From: Lachnoclostridium sp. UBA7122
GTDB lineage: Bacteria; Bacillota; Clostridia; Lachnospirales; Lachnospiraceae
NCBI GenBank assembly: GCA_002493085.1
Contig: DKXQ01000127.1
Coordinates: 1-20,012, forward strand
DNA length: 20,012 nt
Reading direction: 5' to 3'
Both the position numbers and the translations under genes were made by a program. Below the pieces are notes generated by a model that saw nothing but the letters and a program-made list of their open reading frames with translations, made no database searches and was not told the DNA's origin. Positions 7,839 through 14,693 of the stretch are shown here, one piece after another (within the stretch, counting starts at the first letter, position 1; each line of letters opens with the position of its first letter).

Positions 7839-8961
7839 CCCAGTTAAAATTAAAAATGCTTATGACAGGCTTCCCCATGGGAAAGCAAAGACAGAAGCAA
7901 TACGCAGTGCCATCAAAAAATCCGACGATAACAGTGATTTGCCATTTATGATTTACTTCCGTGAAGAACTCTGCCATGAATCAGCTTTTCATGGGGATTG
8001 TATGGATATGATGATTATATTTCCAGAAATTTTAGCTATTATAGACAAGCATCCTGATATACCATCTACATGCTTTGATACAAATTTTGATGATGCAGGA
8101 GACCATATTATATGGATATATAAATGGATAATCCACGATTGTAAAGATTTTTACCAGATTCCTATGGAAGACTGCATGAATTTTTTTGAAGATTATAAGA
8201 GGCGTTCCCTAAAATACGGTTACAATTTAAGACCATATTACAGGGCTATGTATAATTTTTATAAAATTTCCGGGGAAATGGAAAAGTCAGAAAAAGCTTT
8301 CCATATGTTTAAGAAACTGCCACGTGATTTAAACTGTGACTGCAGGGCATGCGAAAGAAATTCAGAGATTAATTATTATCTTAATAAAGATAATCTAGAT
8401 AAAGCCTTAAAACTGTCTGAGGATATTGAAAACTTTAAACTGACATGTAACAATGACAAAAAAGCATGGCTTGCAATGAAGGAAGACTACATGGATTATT
8501 ACATCAGACATAATAACTTTGAAAAAGCCGCAGAAATTTCAAAACTTATAGTGCGGAATTCAGATGCTGAGAATGAATGTAATAACTGGGATGATATTTT
8601 ATACTGTTATGCATATATAAATTTAGCCAAAGCTTTAAGGATTTATAAAGACCACTGGAAAGAATGGCATGAAGACAGAAATCCAAGAGACCAGTATAAT
8701 GAAGCAAAAAATATATGTTGTTTCTGGAAGATATATGGATTAAATAGAAAAAGAAAAACCGTAAAACTTGGATTAGATAAATCATTTCCACTATATAATG
8801 AAGATGATACATATAAAATTAATGATTTATTTGACTATTATTATGATAAAGCAAAAACGGCTGCATTAAAGTTTGACAAAAGAAATGGCACAGACCATTT
8901 TATAAATGACTTTGAAGATACACTTAAAAAAGCAAATAAAACTGTACAACAGGGAGAATAA
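7822..8961 (+). CDS. TPR-like helical repeat protein, partner of the HSP90-like protein
   Basis: A 379-residue cytoplasmic protein with no signal peptide or membrane segment. I chose the ATG at 7822 (after a G-rich GGGGGTGGG stretch) over the in-frame TTG at 7807. Residues about 134-280 contain several degenerate helix-turn-helix repeats of TPR type, for example YYRAMYNFYKISGEMEKSEK, YYLNKDNLDKALKLSEDI and YYIRHNNFEKAAEISKLI. A CxCxxC cluster at C172/C174/C177 lies between repeats and could bind a metal. The N-terminal 130 residues are rich in Asp, Cys and aromatics and are unrecognised. It overlaps the GNAT gene and ends 5 bp before the HSP90-like gene. In eukaryotes TPR proteins are standard HSP90 co-chaperones, so a partner role is a reasonable inference, not a demonstrated one. 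Confidence 0.75.
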   Translation: MENVYDPVKIKNAYDRLPHGKAKTEAIRSAIKKSDDNSDLPFMIYFREELCHESAFHGDCMDMMIIFPEILAIIDKHPDIPSTCFDTNFDDAGDHIIWIYKWIIHDCKDFYQIPMEDCMNFFEDYKRRSLKYGYNLRPYYRAMYNFYKISGEMEKSEKAFHMFKKLPRDLNCDCRACERNSEINYYLNKDNLDKALKLSEDIENFKLTCNNDKKAWLAMKEDYMDYYIRHNNFEKAAEISKLIVRNSDAENECNNWDDILYCYAYINLAKALRIYKDHWKEWHEDRNPRDQYNEAKNICCFWKIYGLNRKRKTVKLGLDKSFPLYNEDDTYKINDLFDYYYDKAKTAALKFDKRNGTDHFINDFEDTLKKANKTVQQGE

Positions 8962-8966
8962 AATTT

Positions 8967-10802
8967 ATGGAAGATTTCCGTTTTAAAGTAAATCTGGGTG
9001 GAATGATAGAGATTCTGTCTGACCATCTTTACAGCAGCCCTGATGTTTATATCAGGGAACTTTTGCAAAATAGTGTTGATGCTATTAATGCAAAGAAAAG
9101 CTACAGCCAGGACCTGGATGTGGAGGGCTTAATTACACTGGAAATAGAAGAGGGAAAACAACTGGTTTTTACAGATAATGGTTTAGGGCTTACAGAAAAT
9201 GAAATACACCAGTTTCTTGCAATTATAGGTGAGTCTTCTAAGAAAAACCTTAAAGATGGCAGAATACAGACTGATTATATAGGAAGATTTGGCATAGGGC
9301 TTTTATCATGCTTTATGGTTTCTGATGAGATAAGAATGTATACAAAGTCATGCTGCAGTGTGGATGCACCTGTGCTTGAATGGTGTGGAAAACCAAATGG
9401 CATATACAATATAACCAGCCACAAAGATGAAAGTGACATTACAAGTTTTAATGAAAAAAGCGGTACACAGGTTATACTAACTGCAAAACCTGGCATGGAA
9501 GATTATTTTACAAAGGAAACAATTAAAAGACTTGTTATATATTATGGGATGTTGCTTCCTTTCCCAGTAATAATAAAGCAAGACAATACAGAAGAACAGA
9601 TTAATCCTGTATACCTTCCATGGGAAGGAAGAGAAACTAATAAAAATGAACTTATGCTTTTTGGAAATATGATGTTTGCAGAACCAGACAGTAATATGCT
9701 GGCAAACGCTGGTTCAAAGTTTTTTGACTGTGTGCCATTTTATTCAAAAGAAGGCAATGTATCAGGTGTTGCATATATACTGAATCATGCAGTACAGCCT
9801 ACAGCAAAAAACAGCCACCGTATTTATCTTAAAAATATGCTGCTTACAGAAAAAGGTGATAACCTGGTTCCAGACTGGGCAGTATTTACAAAATGCATAG
9901 TTAATGCAATGGATTTGCGGCCCACTGCTTCAAGGGAAGGATTTTATGTTGATGAAGTCTTGTTAAAAGCAAGGGAAGCCATAGAAGACATACTTATAGA
10001 ATACATAGAAGACCTTGCAGAAACAAATCCAGAATCATTTAACAGATTTTTTTCAATACACGAACTTTCACTTATGCCACTTGCACTCGCATCACCTAAA
10101 CTTTTTAAAATTATTGCAGACCATTGCAAATTTGAGACAACAAGGGGAACATATACAGGTTATGCATTAAGAACAAGTAATGAACCATTAATTTATGCAC
10201 CTTCTGAATCAAAATACAAGCAGCTTTCACAGCTTTTCTTTGCGCAGGACAAGAGGCTTATCAATACCGCATATGTTTATTCACTTGAAATTCTTACCAG
10301 ATTAGGCGAAGTATATGGTCTTGAAGTAACAGCAGTAGAAGACTGGAATATAGAGGACTTAATGAAAGAATTATCACCAGACAGCCAGGATGAAACATTT
10401 GATTTTATTAAGGCAGCAAACCGCATTTTAAAAAAATATGACTGCTGTGCAGAAATAAAACAGTTTTCACCAGCAAACCAGCCAGTATTTTACCTTATGG
10501 ATGAAAAAATTTTATTGAAACGGCAGATTGCATCGGTGCGTGCCACTGCTGATAAAATGTTTTACAGCATGCTGGATGCATTTGCAGAAGACATTGACGG
10601 TGTTACAGCAGCTACATTATACTTTAACTATGAAAACCCGCTTGTAAAAAAACTTGTACAGCAGGAAGATGAAGCAGACCTGAAATTACTTGTAGAAATA
10701 CTTTATATACAGGCGCTGCAGATTGGCGGCTTTCCTCTGCATCATAATGAACTTGGAATACTTAACAGAAATATACTTATACTTATGGAAAGAGGTTTGT
10801 AA
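8967..10802 (+). CDS. HSP90-family (HtpG-like) ATPase, divergent
   Basis: A 611-residue protein with the HSP90 order of domains. The N-terminal GHKL ATPase has an N-box (YIRELLQNSVDAI, E31 and N35), DNGLGLT (D70), a glycine-rich lid motif IGRFGIGLLSCFMVSDEI (G106-G111) and SGTQVIL (G166, T167). The middle domain (about 200-340) includes RIYLKNMLLTEKGDNLVPDW and MDLRPTASREGF (R318 to R323), the counterpart of HtpG's LPLNVSRE catalytic loop. The C-terminal third is poorly conserved and has no EEVD-like tail. Overall identity to canonical HtpG looks low, so I do not assign htpG; it is the smaller 'HSP90 family protein' class. It likely acts as an ATP-driven chaperone or conformational clamp. Its placement 5 bp after the TPR-like gene suggests the two work together. 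Confidence 0.9.
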   Translation: MEDFRFKVNLGGMIEILSDHLYSSPDVYIRELLQNSVDAINAKKSYSQDLDVEGLITLEIEEGKQLVFTDNGLGLTENEIHQFLAIIGESSKKNLKDGRIQTDYIGRFGIGLLSCFMVSDEIRMYTKSCCSVDAPVLEWCGKPNGIYNITSHKDESDITSFNEKSGTQVILTAKPGMEDYFTKETIKRLVIYYGMLLPFPVIIKQDNTEEQINPVYLPWEGRETNKNELMLFGNMMFAEPDSNMLANAGSKFFDCVPFYSKEGNVSGVAYILNHAVQPTAKNSHRIYLKNMLLTEKGDNLVPDWAVFTKCIVNAMDLRPTASREGFYVDEVLLKAREAIEDILIEYIEDLAETNPESFNRFFSIHELSLMPLALASPKLFKIIADHCKFETTRGTYTGYALRTSNEPLIYAPSESKYKQLSQLFFAQDKRLINTAYVYSLEILTRLGEVYGLEVTAVEDWNIEDLMKELSPDSQDETFDFIKAANRILKKYDCCAEIKQFSPANQPVFYLMDEKILLKRQIASVRATADKMFYSMLDAFAEDIDGVTAATLYFNYENPLVKKLVQQEDEADLKLLVEILYIQALQIGGFPLHHNELGILNRNILILMERGL

Positions 10803-10803
10803 A

Positions 10804-12189
10804 ATGGACAAAAAGAAAAAGCTGGCGGGGGGGGGCAAATGGATAATAAGCTTTTCTGTTATCTATATAGCCTTTTTTATTATAAATTATTTTACGCCTG
10901 CACTGGCGGATGATTTTTCTTATATAAGACGCTTAGGATTTGATTCAGGTGAAAAGATAGACAGCTTATCTGCTTTTATACGGTCGGCAGCAGCTTTTTA
11001 CCAGTCATGGGGCGGAAGGATTCTGGGATATTTGTTAACAGTGGTTTTAAATGCTATGCCACCAGTAGTTTTTGATTTATTAAATTCATTAGCATATATA
11101 TTATTTGTGTATTTAGTATATAAGATTTGCAATCTTGGAAAAAAACCAAACTTGAAATTATTCTTTCTGGTAAATATATTTATATGGCTGTTTGTCCCTG
11201 ACTATGGACAGGTTATGTTCTGGACTTCTGGTTCAGCTAACTACTTATATCCAGCTATTTTTGCACTGCTTGTACTTTTAGTGTTCCGCAAATATACATT
11301 AGAAAAAGGCAGATGTTTTAAAAGCATCTGGTGGGTTTTGCCAGCCCTGCCTTTTGGAGCTGTAGCAGGTATAGGTATGGAAAATATAAGTGCGGGAATG
11401 ATTGTCATTTTAACGCTTTATATACTTTATTTTCATAAAAACAAGGAAAATAAGATACCAGTCCGTCCTGCAGTAGTAAGCCTGTATATTGGATGTCTTA
11501 TTGGATTTGCAGTGCTTTTTTTTGCACCAGGAAACAGTTCCAGGGCAGAGGCTGAAGAAAGTCTGGGACTGGTTTTTAAATGTTTTATTGCAGGATATTA
11601 CTGGATATTTTTCGGGCTTGGCATATTTGCAGTAATACTGGTGCTTATATGGTGCAGTTATAAAAAAATCATTTTTATAAAACACAGTGAAATAATGCAG
11701 TCATATTTTTATTATATTGCATCAATTTTATCAGCTTTTTGTCTTATTGCAGCACCATCTATCGCAGAACGTGCATGGTTTATATCTACAGTATATGCAG
11801 TGGCTGCGGCAGGAATAATTTTTGCCAGTGCAGATGGAAAAGAAAAAATATCAGAAAAGGAAAATAAAAGAACTGGTCCAGTTAAAGCAATCTCATCTAT
11901 TATAACTGTTTGTGGATGTATTTTCTGTCTTGTATCAATAGCTGATACGGCACTGTGCTCATATGAAATACACACGCAGTCCATCCAGCGCGGAAAATAT
12001 ATTTTAGAACAAAAGGCATCAGGAAATATGGATATATCTGTACCAGTTATTTCTTATAAATATCCATTCCGGTCAAAACATGATGCATTAAGCGGACTGT
12101 CTGATATTAAAGAAGACAGCAGTTATTGGATTAACCAGGCTTTAGCAGGATACTATGGGATAAACTCGGTTACAGGAATTGACCCATAA
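10804..12189 (+). CDS. Polytopic membrane protein, DUF6056-like
   Basis: A 461-residue integral membrane protein with roughly 11-12 hydrophobic segments, starting with TM1 at about residues 13-31. After TM1 comes LADDFSYIRRLGF with an acidic pair, then SWGGRILGYLLTVVLN, FWTSGSANYLYP, FFAPGNSSRAE and AERAWFISTVYA. I associate this pattern with the DUF6056 family, whose topology resembles GT-C type glycosyltransferases or polymerases of cell-surface glycans; the activity is unproven. The ATG at 10804 follows the HSP90-like stop by one base and has an AAAGAGG ribosome binding site inside that gene. The frame stays open upstream to 10723, but no better start exists there. Codons 8-11 contain a run of nine G (10827-10835). 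A hairpin lies 17 bp after the stop. Confidence 0.8.
   Translation: MDKKKKLAGGGKWIISFSVIYIAFFIINYFTPALADDFSYIRRLGFDSGEKIDSLSAFIRSAAAFYQSWGGRILGYLLTVVLNAMPPVVFDLLNSLAYILFVYLVYKICNLGKKPNLKLFFLVNIFIWLFVPDYGQVMFWTSGSANYLYPAIFALLVLLVFRKYTLEKGRCFKSIWWVLPALPFGAVAGIGMENISAGMIVILTLYILYFHKNKENKIPVRPAVVSLYIGCLIGFAVLFFAPGNSSRAEAEESLGLVFKCFIAGYYWIFFGLGIFAVILVLIWCSYKKIIFIKHSEIMQSYFYYIASILSAFCLIAAPSIAERAWFISTVYAVAAAGIIFASADGKEKISEKENKRTGPVKAISSIITVCGCIFCLVSIADTALCSYEIHTQSIQRGKYILEQKASGNMDISVPVISYKYPFRSKHDALSGLSDIKEDSSYWINQALAGYYGINSVTGIDP
10827..10835 (+). repeat. Poly-G tract (G9) at the start of the membrane protein gene
   Basis: Nine consecutive G in an AT-rich gene, encoding Ala-Gly-Gly-Gly at codons 8-11. 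Loss of one G brings TAA within a few codons; gain of one G brings TGA after about 40 codons. Nine is therefore the only reading of 8, 9 or 10 that gives full-length protein. Confidence 0.85.
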
Positions 12190-12205
12190 GTAAAGCAGGA
12201 TAAAA

Positions 12206-12240
12206 TATGGCTCTGGCTAATTACCATGCCAGAGTCCATA
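12206..12240 (+). terminator. Hairpin after the membrane protein gene, probable terminator
   Basis: Stem TATGG-CTCTGGC (12206-12217) pairs with GCCAGAG-T-CCATA (12228-12240), 12 bp with one bulged T and a 10-nt loop. The following sequence is AT-rich but has no clean T-run, so termination may be weak. Confidence 0.5.
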
Positions 12241-12246
12241 TATATA

Positions 12247-12443
12247 TTAAATTTTGGTCTTATTTTCCACTGTGGCAGCAGCGTCCTGGCACTTGTCAAT
12301 AGGGATGTCATTATGGCTTATTAAACAACGCTGTCCTCGTCGGAGAAAGCATAAGAGGATGGGTCTGTTACTCCATTCCATACACCAGTTTTTTCATTAT
12401 AGAAACTTACATTCAAAAAATACAATAGTGCATTTACAAACCA
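12247..12443 (-). pseudogene. Possible remnant of a minus-strand gene, frameshifted
   Basis: The spacer between the membrane protein and the hydrolase holds two coding-like minus-strand stretches. The first runs from 12443 down to a TAA at 12321 and reads FYNEKTGVWNGVTDPSSYAF followed by SDEDSVV. In a frame shifted by one, the second reads LISHNDIPIDKCQDAAATVE and ends with NKTKI at a TAA at 12247. Together they resemble a protein C-terminus broken by one indel. There is no start codon or ribosome binding site. The first stretch shares the frame of the hydrolase upstream, just past its TAG stop, which may be chance. I do not recognise the family, and the stretch is short enough to be non-coding. 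Confidence 0.25.
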
Positions 12444-13418
12444 CTAATTCTGGAATTTTATCTGTTCTCCTTTAATAAGAGGATATCTTATTATTGTTTT
12501 TCCATCCAGATTTTCATTGTACATTTTTACTGCTGAAATCTGGTGGTTTTCATACGTTGTATAGTAGTATATGCCCTTATCTGCATTACAGCATGAGGTG
12601 TAAATCGTAATCTCATATTTTCCATCTTCACATTTACAGCATCCACGCTGCTGGTCTACAGAGCCCAGAATATGAAAAAACTGGCTTACACTTTCACTCT
12701 CTGAGCTGCTAGATTTGGAATTTAACTTTACAAATGATGCCCTGACAAAGCGTGATTGTGATGATAAATCTCCTGGAAGCCCCAGTGCGCCCATTCCCCT
12801 GCTGTAAGTGTGTAAGTCTATCTTATCTGAAAAACAGTTTTTAGGCTGTTCTGGTGACAATGCTATAAAGTTATTCAGGTTTGACATCTGTTCATTAAAT
12901 GGCGGATTATTAGTAAGTATGCCTACAGGGTTGTCATAGACTTTAAGACCATCAACTGTGGGTTCTGCAGTAATAGAGCTGTTCTTATCTGAGATTATCC
13001 AGTGCAGCTCTGCTACAGGCAGATTATTATTATATGGTTTATTTGTGATATTAGTTTTTAAGAGCAGTTTTTTAGCTTCTTCTACTGAACTGCACTGTCC
13101 CAGTATCCACAATATAAATTCAAACTGTGCAATATTGTGCATACCCTGGATTTCTTCTCTGTAAACAGCGTTGCCTGGAAAGTTCAGTCCAGCCATGCAG
13201 AGTCCATTTTCATTGCAGGCATCATAATAAAGCGGATAATTATCTGCTACATATGCCATGCCAATAACAGCATAGTGTGATTCTATACTGTCTTCTTTGT
13301 AAAAATGAAGCGGGTAATTGCGTGGGGTTACTGTGACTTCTTCAACATATGAATATGTGTAATCAAGAGTACGTCCAAAATAAAAATCATTTGTATTATA
13401 AGTTGCTGCGGTACACAT
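12444..13418 (-). CDS. Choloylglycine hydrolase family protein (bile salt hydrolase / penicillin V acylase type)
   Basis: A 324-residue Ntn-hydrolase that cleaves linear amide bonds. Removal of Met1 exposes the nucleophile Cys2 (MCTAATYNTNDFYFGRTLDY). The other conserved residues appear as R16, D19, N79 in LNFPG, N170/N171 in ILTNNPPF, and R223 in GLPGDLSSQSRFVRASF. The length is that of gut bile salt hydrolases (about 315-330), and LTNNPPF with GMGALGLPGD resembles the bile-salt-hydrolase branch more than penicillin V acylases, but substrate cannot be fixed from sequence alone. There is no signal peptide, so it is cytoplasmic. Residues 232-246 are a serine-rich insertion-like stretch (KLNSKSSSSESESVSQF). 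The start has a strong AAGGAGG ribosome binding site. The gene is single and divergent from the ABC transporter locus. Confidence 0.93.
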   Translation of the reverse strand: MCTAATYNTNDFYFGRTLDYTYSYVEEVTVTPRNYPLHFYKEDSIESHYAVIGMAYVADNYPLYYDACNENGLCMAGLNFPGNAVYREEIQGMHNIAQFEFILWILGQCSSVEEAKKLLLKTNITNKPYNNNLPVAELHWIISDKNSSITAEPTVDGLKVYDNPVGILTNNPPFNEQMSNLNNFIALSPEQPKNCFSDKIDLHTYSRGMGALGLPGDLSSQSRFVRASFVKLNSKSSSSESESVSQFFHILGSVDQQRGCCKCEDGKYEITIYTSCCNADKGIYYYTTYENHQISAVKMYNENLDGKTIIRYPLIKGEQIKFQN

Positions 13419-13452
13419 AACAAATTGCCTCCTTAAAAATTTATTTCATAGA

Positions 13453-13481
13453 AGAATAACATGTTTATATATTTCACGCAA
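13453..13481 (-). promoter_or_regulatory. Candidate promoter of the hydrolase gene
   Basis: On the minus strand TTGCGT (13476-13481) and TATTCT (13453-13458) are separated by 17 bp; each matches 4 of 6 consensus bases. The start point would be close to the ribosome binding site. Confidence 0.35.
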
Positions 13482-13520
13482 GCTGTAATTTTAATATTTC
13501 TTATGAAATATAAAGTTTAC

Positions 13521-13577
13521 AAACCTGATGTAAAACAGGGCAGGCGTACTTGATGAGGTTAAACAGGTTTTTTAACC
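13521..13577. promoter_or_regulatory. Dyad repeats in the hydrolase / ABC transporter spacer
   Basis: A 21-bp dyad at 13557-13577 has 7-bp arms GGTTAAA and TTTAACC. AAACCTG at 13521-13527 is the exact inverse of CAGGTTT at 13564-13570, and TAAAACAGG (13531-13539) nearly repeats TTAAACAGG (13559-13567). A TATAAA (13584-13589) follows. This looks like an operator region for the plus-strand transporter, but no convincing -35 is present. Confidence 0.35.
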
Positions 13578-13606
13578 GTTCTTTATAAAATATTTAAAAT
13601 TATATG

Positions 13607-13645
13607 ATATCCTTTTTACTATTAACAAGTAGAAAGGATATTTTT
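13607..13645 (+). promoter_or_regulatory. Hairpin covering the ABC transporter ribosome binding site
   Basis: A 14-bp stem (13607-13620 with 13628-13641, one T-G wobble, 7-nt loop ATTAACA) is followed directly by TTTT and then, 3 nt later, by the ATG at 13649. The Shine-Dalgarno GAAAGGA (13632-13638) is inside the 3' arm. It can act as an intrinsic terminator/attenuator of a leader RNA, or hide the ribosome binding site. Confidence 0.65.
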
Positions 13646-13648
13646 AAT

Positions 13649-14350
13649 ATGGATATAATTTTAAGGATAACTGCGCTCTCTAAAAGCTTTAAAGGGCAGA
13701 TGGCAGTAAACAATGTTTCGCTTGAAATCAGAAGGAATTCTGTGTATGGTCTTTTAGGACCAAATGGAGCTGGCAAGTCAACATTTTTAAAGATAGTGGC
13801 TGGTTTGCTTCGTCCTGATTCCGGAGTGGTGGAATTTGACGGGCATAGATGGAGCCGCAGGGATTTATACAAAGTTGGTGCATTAATTGAATCACCGCCA
13901 CTTTATGGAAATCTGGATGCAAGGGAAAACCTGGAAGTCCGGAGGACTATGCTCGGATTGCCAAATTCATATGTTGATGAGGCTTTGGAAATTGTAAATC
14001 TGACAGATACAGGAAAGAAAAGGACAGGGAAGTTTTCAATGGGCATGAAACAGCGGCTTGGCATTGCAATGGCACTTTTAAATAAGCCAGAACTTCTTAT
14101 ACTGGATGAGCCAGTAAATGGTCTTGACCCTTTTGGCATACAGGAACTCAGGTCACTTATAAAGTCGTTGCCAGAAAAAGGGATTACCGTAGTTTTATCA
14201 AGCCATATTTTAAGTGAAGTTGAAATGACTGCAGACCATATAGGGATTATTATGGGTGGTGTTTTAGGATACAGTGGCAAGATAAAGCCTGGACAAAATC
14301 TGGAACAGTTGTTTATGCAGATAGCACTGGAGGCAGGAGGGGAGTGTTGA
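13649..14350 (+). CDS. Lantibiotic-immunity type ABC transporter ATP-binding protein (LanF-like)
   Basis: A 233-residue ATPase of the LanF/BcrA class, which powers removal of antimicrobial peptides from the membrane. Walker A is GPNGAGKST (residues 37-45). The usual Q-loop glutamine is replaced by Glu in GALIESPPLYGNL, the 'E-loop' typical of lantibiotic immunity transporters. The signature is FSMGMKQRLGIAMALL in place of LSGGQ, Walker B is LLILDEPVNGLDP, and the switch His is in SSHILSEVE. I chose the ATG at 13649, which starts with the conserved fold, over an in-frame ATG at 13604 lying inside the hairpin region. It is followed after 1 bp by the truncated permease. Its partner permeases are missing here, so the system is probably non-functional unless they are supplied elsewhere. 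Confidence 0.92.
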   Translation: MDIILRITALSKSFKGQMAVNNVSLEIRRNSVYGLLGPNGAGKSTFLKIVAGLLRPDSGVVEFDGHRWSRRDLYKVGALIESPPLYGNLDARENLEVRRTMLGLPNSYVDEALEIVNLTDTGKKRTGKFSMGMKQRLGIAMALLNKPELLILDEPVNGLDPFGIQELRSLIKSLPEKGITVVLSSHILSEVEMTADHIGIIMGGVLGYSGKIKPGQNLEQLFMQIALEAGGEC

Positions 14351-14351
14351 T

Positions 14352-14693
14352 ATGTTAAATATTCTTAAAGCTGAGCGTTTAAAGATGTGCCACACCTTTG
14401 AAAAATTTTTGCCTGTTATTTTTCCAGTGTTTACACTTATCCTTGTCTTATGTCTGATGGGCGGCAGCTATTTTTCTTATGGGGCATGGAATTTCTGGTA
14501 CACACTGTTGCTGCCGGCCATGTTAGCAGTTTTATGCTATCTTGGAATGAAAAAAGATGGCAAAATCCATTATTATAATATGTTTACAACACCAGATGCT
14601 CCAGATAAGTGTCTGAAGAGTATACAAAAGAAGCATGGGATGCCGTTAATGGGGAATTTTTTAGTTATTTCGCAATTTTCTACAAAGTTATAG
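14352..14693 (+). pseudogene. Truncated lantibiotic-immunity permease (LanE-like), out-of-frame fusion
   Basis: The first 85 residues or so look like the N-terminus of a LanE/MutE-type permease: MLNILKAERLKMCHTFEKF, a first membrane segment (VIFPVFTLILVLCLMGGSYF), a second (WYTLLLPAMLAVLCYLGM) and then KKDGKIHYYNMFTTP. Such permeases are normally about 240-250 residues with six segments. After about 14609 the same DNA encodes kinase sequence in another frame, so the last 28 residues (LKSIQKKHGMPLMGNF onward) are frame-shifted kinase sequence ending at a TAA. The ATG is 1 bp after the ATPase stop with a GGAGGGGAG ribosome binding site. It is unlikely to work as a permease. Confidence 0.75.

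Noticed and set aside
8967..10802. Assignment as an antiphage defence ATPase
   Set aside because: No nuclease, phage or mobile-element genes are nearby, and the domain order is that of HSP90.
10723..10803. Longer start for the membrane protein inside the HSP90-like gene
   Set aside because: The frame is open, but the conserved start with ribosome binding site is at 10804 and the extension is just an overlap in another frame.
12254..12475. Plus-strand 73-codon reading frame
   Set aside because: No ribosome binding site, and low-complexity, unlikely composition; the minus strand looks more coding here.
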